Below, piece by piece: positions 1 through 9,790 of a stretch of 64,000 nucleotides of DNA (positions are counted from its first letter, which is position 1; every line of letters begins with the position of its first letter). This DNA is from Rhinopomastus cyanomelas (lineage: Eukaryota > Chordata > Aves > Bucerotiformes > Rhinopomastidae), in assembly GCA_013400115.1 (NCBI GenBank), contig VXBP01008292.1:1-64000 (forward strand), read 5' to 3'. The notes under the pieces were generated by a model. The model ran no database searches and had not been told where the DNA came from. It saw nothing but the letters and a program-made list of their open reading frames with translations. Both the position numbers and the translations under genes were made by a program.

Positions 1-1152
1 CTGTGATGGCTCAGAGGTACACGTAGGGGTAACAACGTTACAGAGATAGGTTTAAAAAAAGTAGTGAATTGTATGAGTTTTGTCATGAAGGAAGGGAAAA
101 GTTACGCTTGGAAGTGGTTACTGTGACCTTGGAGCTGTAGGTTATTGCAGTGTTTTGGAGACAGAACGAACAAGTGTGTAACAGAAATCCCCACTCCCTG
201 CAGGTCACTTGTTTCTTCACCATCAGCACCAAGTACACAGCTTTACCCTAGCGGTGATAATTTCCATGCATGCTTTTGTAGGTAGAACTTGCTCACGTGA
301 CTGTAAACATGAATCATAAACTGTACGTAGCATTCATTTGAGAAATCGGCTCTTGAATATAAATGGAGATGGGAAGATGTTTGGCAGAAAATGTTCCTAC
401 CAAATGAATTCTCTGGGAAATGAGCAGCCAACAGACAAGCACACACTTGTTCATGGAAACACTTATTGACTGGTTTCAGACAGCTCAACGCTTAAATCAC
501 TAGTAACATCTTTTAATATTGATTAAGGTAAATACTCCGCTGATAGCATTGGTCAATATATACATGTAAATCAACGTGTGATGTTTTTACTGTATGTTTA
601 ATGTTTCTGAGTTATGTGCTTCTGGTTCTGAAACAATGAATTGGAGGCTGGAAATCATTTTGGTCCTGACAAAAAGTGCTGCCTTTCTTAAAACATTTAC
701 GTTTTAGGTAATTGGCTGCAGCACCTGACAGCGCTGCTGCAACCTAATTGAAGCCCCCTCCCAGCAGTGCCACCATAAACCACCCTTCTGGAGTTCATAA
801 CCGGGGCAAGTTTGAAGTAGGGGAGGGAGACTGACACATTTTTTAAAGCTGCAATATGGTAAAGTCTGAGTAATGGCATCATTTTGAAAACATCCTAAAT
901 AAATTGCATCACATTTAGGAAGATGCTTAGCTGTAAAAATTGTTTGGTTAAGCCTGAAGCCGGTCAGGGAAGCTCAGTCTCAGCCACATTAGTGGANCTT
1001 TGCATGAATAACACAAAAATCATCCAAAGCCTCAGAACAGGCAAGTACACAAAGATAAGTAAAACTCAAACCCAAAGCACGTGACACTCTTTTGCAGATT
1101 TTATTTTTAATGCAATGTTTTACAATTGCATGCCTGTGTTCCGTGACACAAT
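1..1152. other. Non-coding stretch, no gene recognised
   Basis: A+T-rich sequence without a recognisable exon, RNA gene or transposon. All reading frames are short and look random. A single unknown base lies at 997 and probably marks an assembly join. The right edge is the 3' tail of a minus-strand CR1. Confidence 0.6.
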
Positions 1153-1750
1153 ACAGAATCACAGAACTGTTCAGGTTGGAAAAGCCCACTGAGATCACCC
1201 AGCCCAGGACCTAACATCAACACGTTGGCCAGAACAGGGCACTAAGGGCCACAGCCAGGCTGCCCTTAAACACCTCCAGGGATGGGGACTCCACCACTTC
1301 CCTGGGCAGTCCATTCCAGGGTCTGATCCCCCTTTCCATGAGGAAGAGCTTCCTAACATCCAATCTAACACTCCCCTAGCAGCTTCAGGCCTTGCCCTCT
1401 CATCTTGCTGCTGGTTGCCTGGGGTAAAGGCCTGACCCCAGCCGGACTACAACCTCCCTCTCTACAACTCCCTGAAGGGAGAAGGTTCCCTCCAAAGTCT
1501 CCTCTTCTCCAGGCTAAACACTCCCACTCCCTCGGCCTTGTCTATCAGACTTTCCCTCCAGTCCCTCAGTCCCTTCCCTTGCTTTGTTGCTGTTCTGGAG
1601 TTGCTCCAGCCCCTCAATGTCTTTTTTGAAGTGAGGGGCCCAGCCCTGTCCCCAGAACTTGAGGGGAGGCATCCCCAGTGCCTAGTGCAGAGGGAGAATT
1701 ATGTTCCTAGCCCTTCTGGCCATCCTATTCCTGATACAAGCCAAGATGAT
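1153..1750 (-). mobile_element. CR1 LINE, 3' part (5'-truncated)
   Basis: Read on the minus strand this is the C-terminal reverse-transcriptase region and 3' UTR of a CR1 LINE. On the plus strand it opens with the reverse-complemented tail (agaatcacagaactgttcag) and passes through the family's conserved blocks: the complement of the PREVVESPSL-type segment (near 1285), the complement of the SLEKRRL-type segment (near 1500), and a final cctgatacaagccaagatg segment near 1731. The frame is broken by many substitutions, so it is an old copy. Its tail region resembles the copy at 56620-57008, suggesting the same subfamily. Confidence 0.88.
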
Positions 1751-2597
1751 CGATCTTTCCATGTAAGTGTAGTTTGGTGATGCTAATGATTATCAAGGAA
1801 TAATTTTTTTACTGGGGAGAAAACAGTAGCACAGCCAGTTTGGGTGATGGCGTGAATCGAGGGTTTAGCACTAATAACAGTGAAATACCTTAGCATGGGC
1901 TAATTGAAGGACTGCTTTTATTTTCTTCTTCAAGGTCACATAGCTAAAAGTAATTAGGCAAGAGAGGAAAACCAACATAACTGGGGCTGTTGCTACTGGT
2001 GAGGGTTAAAAAATAAAAATTGCTGTGTCAGCTTGTGTCCTCGGAGAGCTGCAGGCCCCTCAGGCACTGTATTCACAGCCACTTCAGGCAAGTAAATAAT
2101 AAAAAGAGAAAAGATATCTTAGGCCCTTGCCTGGAGAGGGGCTTAAAAATATTAAGGGAGAAGACAAGAACAATAAACAGTCCTTGCAACTTTCCCTTAA
2201 GCAGGAAGACTGTCAGGAATAGCTATTAAAAATTATCCAGGAACTCCTGGGCATGAATGCATTTAGCTCTGGTGATGTTCCAGTGACATACATCAAAGCA
2301 TACCTTCTCTGTGTAAATTTGCCTGACACGTTTTTAAAGCCTCCGTGGGGTATTTGCTTCTGTTATCAGTTAAACCTGAGAAACCTAATTGTATTACATT
2401 TGAAATTTGATGGCCTGTTTTATGCAGGAGGTCAGCCCAGGCTGTAATGGTCCCTGCAGGTCTTTGTATTTATGAGTGTAATGGGTAAAGGTCTCATCCT
2501 GCAAACACTGAGGGAACCGAGCCTATTAGCGTACAGTAGGTGACTTCAACAGTGTTAACCACAGGACTCCATGAAGTTGTATCTCTAAATACTTGGT
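1751..2597. other. Non-coding stretch between CR1 copies
   Basis: No gene, RNA or repeat recognised. The sequence is A+T-rich with a few short frames that show no family resemblance. Confidence 0.55.
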
Positions 2598-2757
2598 ATC
2601 ACAGAACATTAGGAATTGGAAGGGACCTCTAAAAATCATCCAGTCCAACTCCCCTGCCACAGCAGGGTCCAGTCAGGTTTTAAACGTCTCCAGAGAAGAA
2701 GACCCCAGAAAACCCCTGGGCAGCCCCCTCCAGCACCCCATCACCCTAGCTGGGACA
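2598..2757 (-). mobile_element. CR1 LINE 3' end fragment
   Basis: About 160 bp of CR1 3' end on the minus strand: the complement of the tail, then of the GGGACCTCT...ATCCAGTCCAACTCCCCTGCCACAGCAGG-type 3' UTR, then of the VESPSL segment. It stops abruptly at about 2757, a few bases before the tail of a second CR1 in the same orientation. Severe 5' truncation is normal for CR1. Confidence 0.85.
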
Positions 2758-2848
2758 AAGTTATAGAATCACAGAAAAAGTCAGGATTGGAAGGGACCAC
2801 AGGAACATCCAGTTCCAACTCCCCTATCACAGGCAGGGACACCCCACC

Positions 2849-3424
2849 CTAGACCAGGCTGGCCAGAGCCCCATCCAGCTTGACCTTAAACACCTCCAGG
2901 GATGGGGCCCCAACCACCTCCCTGGGCAACCCATTCCAGCCTCTCACCACTCTCACGGTGAAGAACTTCCTCCTCACATCCAGTCTAAATCTACCCATCT
3001 CCAGCTTTGTTCCCTTCTCCCTAGTCCTGTTGCTACCTGACATCCTAAAAACTCCCTCCCCAGCCTTTTTGTAGGCCCCCTTCAGATACTGGAAGGCCAC
3101 AATAAGGTCACCTCGTAGCCTTCTCTTCTCCAGACTCAACAGCCCCAATTTTTTCAGTCTGGCCTCGTAGGAGAGGTGCTCCAGCCCTCTGATCATCCTT
3201 GTGGCCCTCCTCTGCGCGCACTCCAGTACATCCACGTCCTTCTTGTAATAAGGGCTCCAGAACTGGACGCAGTACTCCAGGTGGGGTCTCACCAGAGGGG
3301 AGTAGAGGGGGAGAATCACCTCCCTTGACCTGCTGGCCACAATTCTCCTGATGCAGCTGAGGATGCAGTTTGCTTTCTGGGCCGCAAGTGCACACTGCTG
3401 GCTTATGTTGAGCTTTTGGACCAC
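2849..3424 (-). pseudogene. CR1 ORF2 reverse transcriptase, C-terminal fragment
   Basis: An open frame of 191 codons encoding the C-terminal region downstream of the RT catalytic motifs of a CR1 ORF2. Recognisable segments are SRSREVILPLYSPLVRPHLE, CVQFWSPYYKKDVDVLE, QRRATRMIRGLEHLSYEARL, SLEKRRLRGDLI and WNGLPREVV. In full elements this region follows the FADD motif and is needed for reverse transcription at the target. No catalytic aspartates lie in the fragment. It is bounded upstream by the unknown base at 3436. It cannot be a host gene: it is one of many copies in the window. Confidence 0.9.
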
Positions 3425-3436
3425 AAGCTCCCCCAN

Positions 3437-3629
3437 CCTCCTCCTCTCCTTCCCTGCCTGTCCTTCCTAAAGACCTTGTACCCATCTATCCCTACATTCC
3501 AGTTGTGGGAATCATCCCACCAGGTTTCAGTAATAGCCACTATGTCATGGCATCCCAGCAGCACAGTGGCCCTTAACTCGTCCTGTTTGTTGCCCAAGCT
3601 CTGCGCATTTGCATAGAGGCTGGCCCTGT
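3437..3629 (-). pseudogene. CR1 ORF2 endonuclease, N-terminal fragment
   Basis: Encodes the start of the apurinic-type endonuclease of CR1 ORF2, which nicks target DNA to prime reverse transcription. Visible motifs are NAQSLGNKQDEL, with the metal-binding Asn, and VAITETWWDDSHNW, where the Glu of ITETWW is the catalytic acidic residue and is intact. It then reaches DRQGRRGG and stops at the unknown base at 3436. Only about 65 of roughly 220 endonuclease residues remain. Confidence 0.85.
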
Positions 3630-3839
3630 CCTCCTCTTGTGTCAGTTGCCCTTGATTTCCACAGACTGTCCTGGTGCATGATCCCTGGCTTGCCCCAGGG
3701 CAAGTTGAGGGCCCCCAATGGCTCTCCATCCCTCTGCCACTGGTGAGCTGCCCCAGTGTTTGCCACCAGCCAGCAGGAGATTATTCACCTCTTCTCCCTT
3801 CAAACCCAGTTTAAAGCCCCTATCGATGAGCCCTGCCAA

Positions 3840-3972
3840 TTCCTGCCCCAGGATCCTTTCCCCTCTCTGGCACAAGTGCATCCCATTGGTTGTTTGGAGC
3901 TCTGGCTCCTTGTAAAGGGAGCGGTGATTGTAGAATCCAAACCCCTGTTGATGACAGCAGTTCTGTAGCCAT
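3840..3972 (-). pseudogene. CR1 ORF1 esterase, C-terminal fragment
   Basis: The minus-strand frame gives GFGFYNHRSLYKEP, then NGMHLCQRGERILGQELAGL, matching the C-terminal end of the SGNH-type esterase found in ORF1 of CR1 elements. The His of GMHL corresponds to the catalytic histidine. The position where the family usually has Asp (DGxHL) is Asn here, as far as I can align it. The fragment lies just upstream of the endonuclease piece, the order expected of a full-length CR1. Confidence 0.75.
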
Positions 3973-4873
3973 GAATTGAGCCCTAAATATCTTGGCTTGG
4001 AATCTTGAAAACTCAGGCCTTAGGTATCTACCTGCATTTTCCTAAACTGTAATATTTGCTGCTAAAATACAAAACTACATTTTTTTTTTTTCTTTCAGAG
4101 TGTTAATAAGGGGTAGTTTTATGTTGCTCTGTAATGCCAATAGTCTCTCTATGCTATTAATCCTCTGGGGTCTGTGTAATGGAGGTGTCTTTGGGGCTAG
4201 AGAGAAACTCTGCTCCTGCTGCAGTGTGAATCACTAGCTCTCAGTCTTTGTTTTATGGTCCGGCCCATTAGGAGATACATTTGTACTGTTATCTCATGCT
4301 GTTGTATCTAAAATGTGTAAGAGTTGCCAAAGAGTGGTTTTACTTCTAGCTCCTATATTTCACATCTAGTCCTCCAGTGCTTCCATCCCATAAAACCCTG
4401 AGACCTGGACTGTAAGGACATTTCATTCACAAATTTTGGCTCAGTCTCATAAGGGATTTGAGCTTTTTCTGTTACTTCAGGATGCTTCTGAGGACTACAT
4501 GTGCCTTCCCCTCAATGGTTCTTTCAGGTTATTGACTGCTTTGATGCATCACTGTCAGCACATAATGTCAAACCCCAATCTCCTTAAAAGCCTGTTGTGG
4601 GGAGCTGAAAGAAAACTCCAAACAACATTGAACACACAGTTGGAATTGAGTCAGATTAACTTTGTTGTTTATAAGCATACAAAGTGGAAAAGCTACTTGT
4701 TCTTTTACTCATGGAAGTTACTATCAGATGTAAACACTAAGGTAGTCTCTCTGAACTTTCACTTGATAGGTGTCACTTGTTTCTGAGGAAATGTTAATTG
4801 TGAGTAGATGAATTCACTTCATGATATGATTCCTGTCCAGACCCAAAAGCAAAGCAGAGTGCTTGGTTTGATA
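3973..4873. other. Non-coding stretch with poly-T run
   Basis: No gene recognised. A run of T residues starts near 4080. A 116-codon open frame at 4436-4786 has no recognisable domain and looks random. Confidence 0.55.
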
Positions 4874-4985
4874 TTCACAGAATATTAGGGATGGGAGGGG
4901 ACCTCGGAAGATCATCTAGTTCAATCCCCCCACCAGAGAAGGATCACCTAGACCAAGTTACACAGGAATAGGTCCAATATTGCCT
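4874..4985 (-). mobile_element. CR1 LINE 3' tail fragment
   Basis: About 110 bp of reverse-complemented CR1 3' UTR: tail (cacagaatattaggg), ggggacctcggaagatcatc, caccagagaaggatcaccta and ttacacaggaata. Only the last part of the 3' UTR was copied. Confidence 0.82.
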
Positions 4986-5246
4986 ATCCAAGGAAAACCT
5001 AAAGGGCATAGTACTAAAGATTTGCTCACCTGGCACTTCCCTTGGCGCTAACTACAGATCAGACCTTGCTCACAGTAAGTAATGTCTTGGGTTTTTGAGG
5101 TTTTTTTTGTAAGACAAATATATGGTCCGTGTTACAATATCTAATGCTGAACTGGGTGATGAGTACTTTAATGTCCAGTGTGAAGAAACCACTGTGACTT
5201 GAACACAGTGTTAGGGAAGCCTGGCATTGCAAACATGATGGTAATT

Positions 5247-6030
5247 TGAACAGGCTGGAGCGATGGGCTGAGGCCAATGGCATGAGGTTTAACAAAGCCA
5301 AGTGCTGGGTCATGCACTTGGGTCATAATAACCCCCAGCACTACAGCCTGGGGGAAGAACGACTGGAGAGCTGCCTAGTGGAAAAGGACATGGGGGTGTT
5401 GGTTGAAAACTGAGCTGAAAAGGAGCCAGCAGGGTACTCAAGTGGCCAAGAAAGCCAATGGCATCCTGTTCTGGATCAGGAATGGTGTAACCAGCAGGAG
5501 TAGGAAGGTGATGATGTCCCTGTACCCTGCACTCATGAGACTGTACCCTGGGTACTGGGTCCAGTTTTGGGTACCACAGTATCAGAAAGTCATTGAGGGG
5601 CTGAAGTGGGGTCAGACAAGGGCAGCGAGGCTGAGGAGAGGGCTGAAAAACAGGTGCTATGGAAAGAGACTGAGGGAACTAGGGTTATTTAGTCTAGAGA
5701 AAAGGAGGCTATAGCTACCTAAAATGAGGTTGTGGCCAGGGTGGTGCTGGCCTCTTCTCCCAAATTACTAAAGATAGAATGAGAGGCAATGGCCTCAAGT
5801 TGCATCAGGGGAGGTTTAGATTGGATCTTAGGAGGAAGGTCTTTCCTGAGAGAGTGGTTGGATACTGGAACACGCTGCTCAGGGAGGTGGTGGAGTCCCC
5901 ATCCCTGGAAGTATTTAAAAAATGAATAGCTAGAGCACTTGAGGCAGGAGTTAGGGAGATGTTGGGATGAGGGTTGGACTTGGTGATCCTGGCAGTCTTT
6001 CCAGCCATGATGATTTCATGATTCTATAAT
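5247..6030 (+). mobile_element. CR1 LINE, RT C-terminus to 3' end
   Basis: Plus-strand CR1 starting just downstream of the RT active site (FNKAKCWVMHLGHNNPQHY-type segment in broken frames) and running to a degraded tail (ttccagccatgatgatttcatgattct). A 103-codon open piece (5403-5714) keeps NGILFWIRNGVTSRSRKV and RELGLFSLEKRRL. The 3' UTR (gatgagggttggacttggtg) is the type shared with 52592-52895 and 55090-55605, defining one subfamily. Stops and deletions make it inactive. Confidence 0.9.
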
Positions 6031-6325
6031 CTGAAGTTTTTAGTTCACAAGCCCAAACTGAGACAGCCAGAAAGGTCTGATGGTAGAGGTGTGCTTAAAA
6101 ATTACTGGAAGCCAGACCCACAAGTGTCCCTTAGGGTAGATAATGATTGCCCTACTCCTTTACAGAAACTTTTATCTGGTGCCTAAAGGGGCTTAAAATT
6201 AAAATAATGAAAATATCAGTGAAGGGGAATTACATGAAATATGGGGACACGTGTTTTAGCAGAGTCTCTTGTGAAAGAACAAGACATCATTTTTAAACTA
6301 AATCAGTTAGCTTGAAACTGAAAAA

Positions 6326-6562
6326 GGTGGGATTTAGACTAGATATATGAGGAGTTTTTGATGAGGCTGGTGAAACAGTAGCATGGTTTGCCTAGACAGG
6401 TGGTGGAAACATTCCCTGGAAACATTCCTGGTCAGATTGGAGAGGGTTCTGAGAATTCTGCTCTAGTTGAAGATGTCCTTGCTCTCTGTAGGGGGGAGTT
6501 GAAGTAAATTAGCTTTGAATGCTCTGTCCAACCCATAGAAGCTTTCTGTGCTTCTATGTTCT
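6326..6562 (+). mobile_element. Old CR1 LINE 3' end
   Basis: A strongly diverged plus-strand CR1 3' end: ggtgggatttagactagata, caggtggtggaaacattccc, catagaagctttctgtgctt. It is visibly more decayed than its neighbours and abuts the next CR1 within about 60 bp. Confidence 0.7.
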
Positions 6563-6619
6563 GAAAAGGAGCAGGAGGAAGTTCAAGTACCACTCACTCT
6601 GTACCATCCAAACAGCACA

Positions 6620-7133
6620 TGTGCTGAGTACTGTGTCCAGTTCTGGGCCCCTCAATTTAGGAAGGACATTGAGGTGCTTGAGCGTGTCCAGAGAAGGGCA
6701 ACGAGGCTGGTGAGGGGCCTTGAGCACAAGCCCTATGAGGAGAGGCTGAGGGAGCTGGGATTGTTTAGCCTTGAGAAGAGGAGGCTCAGGGGAGACCTTA
6801 TTGCTGTCTACAACTACCTGAGGGGTGGTTGTGGCCGGGAGGAGGTTGCTCTCTTCTCTCAGGCAGCCAGCACCAGAACAAGAGGACACAGCCTCAAGCT
6901 GCGCCAGGGGAAATTTAGGCTTGAGGTGAGGAGAAGGTTCTTCACTGAGAGAGTCATTGGCCGCTGGAATGGCCTGCCCAGGGAGGTGGTGGAGTCGCCA
7001 ACTCTGGAGCTGTTCAAGGCAGGATTGGACGTGGCACTTGGTGCCATGGTCTAGCCTTGACCTCTGTGGTGACAGGTTGGACTTGATGATCTATGAGGTC
7101 TCTTCTGACCTTGGTAATACTGTGATACTGTGA
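6620..7133 (+). mobile_element. CR1 LINE, RT C-terminus to 3' end
   Basis: Plus-strand CR1 with its C-terminal frame nearly intact: EYCVQFWAPQFRKDIEVLE, QRRATRLVRGLEHKPYEER, GLFSLEKRRLRGDLIAVYNY, WNGLPREVVESPTLELFKAG. An open frame runs from 6548 to 7054 (168 codons), its first codons belonging to flanking DNA. The 3' UTR differs from most copies here (ggttggacttgatgatctat) and the tail is tactgtgatactgtgat, so this is a separate subfamily. The intact frame suggests a relatively recent insertion. Confidence 0.93.
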
Positions 7134-8892
7134 TCTCCTGAGCGGCTCCACCAGTGCTGCTTGCAAATGCTCATATGAGTCCATGTAGCCAGTGTATAAT
7201 TCTGCCCATGTTGTCGTGTAGAAAAGAAGTGAGAAGAAGAAAAGAAGTGAGAAGATAAGGTGGATGTAGATGAGTAGAAGCTGCAGGTACAGATCTCTTC
7301 CTGTTAAATTTATATTTATACATGCAACACCCTTGGAAATTGGTTTGTTTTAGGCACACAGGTGCATTTACAGACCCTGAGCTGAGCTCTGGTGGTTACA
7401 GGGAAGCCTCAGAAGCATTGCCTAAACCTTCCTGGGGAGCGTCCAGGATTTCAGGAGGTAACTGGTGTTAGTACTGGTCCCTGAGAACTGTCTGAAAGCG
7501 GTCTACAAGACTTCTACAGGTTCTTCCCACTACAGATGTGAACTTACTCCAGGGAGGGGAGGACTTGGGCAGATGGGTGTTGAGAGCTCAAAAACCTGAG
7601 GTCAGGAGGCAACTTCTACCAGTGAAAATGGCTCACAACTGCTCCATCTATAGGCTTTACCCTGATGCCAGAATCCAAGACTAAGTAATTTGTGATGGAA
7701 TGACAAAAGCTCCTTTGGCTTTCATGTTACACTGCACCTTCTGAATTTTTTAAGGGTTGAGTACTAGCTGCTTTATATGTGGATGGCTTTACATTTAATG
7801 AGGTGCTGCTAATTTTCAGTTTAGCCCATTTATTCTTTGTTACTAGGAGCAGATGTAGCAGCTAATTCCCCTTGAGACTGCTCGTGTAGTAGTACCTGCA
7901 CCCACCCATGTACCCTCATAAATTGTTTCCTGAACTAAAATGAGCTTTCAGTGTTCATTTACTTGCTTTTGGCAGATTTAAGTAAGAATATAAATCTGCA
8001 TTTACTTTTTCAATTCGCAAAAGCATTTTGTTCCATAAAGAATTCGTGCAGTCACGTATGAAAACTGTACCTCTGTTTCTGCTAAGTTATAGTCTTTCCC
8101 TTCTGTCAGATTTCTTCTCTCCCCTGCCCCCTTTGCTTGCTTCCATTTTGCTAAATAGCAGAAGTTTTAGTATTGCCAGAACAGAATATTTACTAGTAAT
8201 TCTCAGTTCTAACATCCTAAAGCCCTAGAGTCATATTTCAGGCCTGGATGGCACTTAAAGGCCCATAATCTTTTGCTGGATGGGTTTTGCAATATGCAAG
8301 CTGAGGCTAATTATTCAGTTTAAGGACCTGAGCTGCTCTGGGAGTTCAGGGCTGGAATATGACGCATGACACTTTTAATTATTTATTTATTTAGGAAACC
8401 TGCAGGGATGGAGCATTTCACATATCATTGGTTCTTGGCACCAAGGCCTTGGAAAAGAATGTGCTGCCATCGCACCACCCTTGGCATTCAAGTTCAAGCA
8501 TGGAGTGGAGAACTTATCCAGAAAGAAACAGCAATGAAATCAGAGAGAACTGGGAGGAGAGGAAGATCCTTGAGGGGGGCTCAGTCTCACTCCAGCCTAT
8601 GAGACTGGATTTAGTAATAATGAGTACAGCCCACAGACTGTGCTGTTCACGAGGCTTTGATTTGTGCGATGCAGAAAACATTTATTGAGGGAAATATGAC
8701 TGCTCGAGCATGTGAATTCCTGGCCGTCTTCCCAGTATGACTTTCAGGGCCTGTGATGCAATTAGAAAGTGGTACTAGAATGAATTTAAAATGCCCTTTC
8801 TGCACCAAAAAACCTCAGTGATGAAGGTGTGGACTTTCATATTCTTGGGAAAAATTTTCCAGGATATTGCAGGGGTATATCTATCTATTCGC
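7134..8892. other. Non-coding stretch with short tandem repeats
   Basis: No gene recognised. A perfect 18-bp unit is repeated twice at 7221-7256, and a short (TTTA)n run lies near 8377-8395. Open frames here (for example 8428-8688) show no family resemblance. Confidence 0.55.
7221..7256 (+). repeat. 18-bp purine-rich tandem duplication
   Basis: Two adjacent copies of an 18-bp purine-rich unit beginning gaaaagaagtgagaag, offset exactly 18 bp. Confidence 0.85.
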
Positions 8893-9149
8893 CTGTCTCT
8901 CCTGAATAGTGTATACCCATCCAATCCAACACTCCAGTCGTGTGATTCATCCCACCACGTGTCACTGATGGCAGTTATGTCATACCTTTCCTGGCATGCA
9001 AAAGCTTCAAGTTCTTCCTGCTTGTTGTCCACACTTTGTGCATTAAAATATACACACCGCAGCTGGGCCGATACATTCATCTTCAGAGCGGATACACCAT
9101 CCACTATTTTCTCCTGGGAGACTTCAGTACCATCCCCTTCCCCCTTCAA
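8893..9149 (-). pseudogene. CR1 ORF2 endonuclease, N-terminal fragment
   Basis: The frame shows VYFNAQSVDNKQEELEAF and YDITAISDTWWDESHDWSVG. The metal-binding Asn of NAQS is present. The acidic residue of the TETWW motif is Asp instead of Glu, a conservative change at a catalytic position. Homology ends after LFRRDRR at about 8893; the codons beyond are flanking DNA. Confidence 0.8.
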
Positions 9150-9237
9150 TCCTAGTTTAAAGCCCTCTTGATAAGGCCTGCCAACTCGTGGCCTAGTACC
9201 CTTTTACCCTTATTAGATAGATGCAACCCACCTGAAT

Positions 9238-9648
9238 CTAACAAGTCATAATAAATGTTTCCCTATGATCAAAGAACCCAAAGTTCTTCTGTTCACACCA
9301 ACCCCTGAGCCACCTATTAATAGCAAGCATTCTCTTATGTGCCTCATTATTCACCCCTGCTGTTACAGCGATCGAGGAAAACACTATCTGCAAACCTACT
9401 CCTTTGATAAGTTGACCAAGTTCCCTGAATTCCCTTTTAATTGTCTTGACTCCTCTCTCACTAGCCTCATCACTGTCAGCTTGTACCACCAACAACGTAT
9501 AGTAATCTGTGGGTTTGAGTTCAGGTATCCTCCTGGTGATATTCTGAAGCTGAGCCTCTGGGAGACAGCAGATGTCCCTATGGAAAGGGTCTGGTCTACA
9601 CACGGGACCTTCTGTTCCCCTCAAAAAGGAGTCACCAACAACCACCAC
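9238..9648 (-). pseudogene. CR1 ORF1 SGNH esterase
   Basis: A 136-codon frame matching the esterase (SGNH hydrolase) domain of CR1 ORF1. Block I is seen at the start as VVVVGDSFLRGTEGPVCRPD, with the nucleophile Ser of GDS. Further on are LLVVQADSDE, at the position of the family's second block, IVFSSIAV, and WLRGWCEQKNFGFFDH near the end. The frame stops at 9238. The next recognisable segment, GGLHLSNKGKRVLG, with the presumed catalytic His, follows in a shifted frame near 9190-9225, so a frameshift lies at about 9240-9255. The residue usually Asp before the His appears changed. The domain is thought to assist retrotransposition, possibly by acting on lipids or membranes; its exact role is not settled. 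A host esterase is unlikely because the endonuclease follows directly. Confidence 0.85.
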
Positions 9649-9790
9649 CGTTCTCTTCTTTTTCGTACTAGTGGTTTTGAGGGGGTTTTTTTGTAAAGGA
9701 GCGCCTTGGGGGTTCTCTAGTTAAGACAATGTCTTCAACCTCCTCACCCTGATCCCCAAAATCCAAAAAATTTCCCCAAATTTCATAAAT

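Larger units (their letters stand above)
2762..3972 (-). mobile_element. CR1 LINE, composite copy with ORF1 end, endonuclease start and RT C-terminus
   Basis: On the minus strand this copy holds, in order, the C-terminal end of the ORF1 SGNH esterase (3972-3840), the start of the ORF2 endonuclease (about 3629-3437), and then directly the C-terminal RT region, 3' UTR and tail (3435-2762). The remaining endonuclease and the core RT, probably 1.5-2 kb, are missing at a junction marked by one unknown base at 3436. The RT part is open for 191 codons. Its SPYYKKDVD and EHLSYEARLKKLGLLSLEK segments are shared with the copy at 48990-50360, so the two belong to one fairly young subfamily. The missing middle may be an assembly artefact. 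Confidence 0.93.
8893..9790 (-). mobile_element. CR1 LINE, 5' part only (ORF1 esterase and endonuclease start)
   Basis: Minus-strand CR1 that keeps the 5' half and lacks the 3' half, the reverse of the usual 5' truncation. It contains an ORF1 SGNH esterase (9648 down to about 9190) and the beginning of the ORF2 endonuclease (about 9080-8893). Similarity stops at about 8893, right after the LFRRDRR segment. The RT, 3' UTR and tail are absent nearby, so a later deletion or rearrangement must have removed them. Just upstream of the esterase the frame encodes a basic stretch (TSTKKKRT). The upstream limit near 9790 is uncertain. Confidence 0.85.

Noticed and set aside
7221..7256. Start of a larger satellite
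   Set aside because: Only two copies of the 18-bp unit are present.
9265..9696. A 143-codon plus-strand open frame
   Set aside because: It is the antisense of the CR1 ORF1 esterase; the minus strand carries the family motifs.
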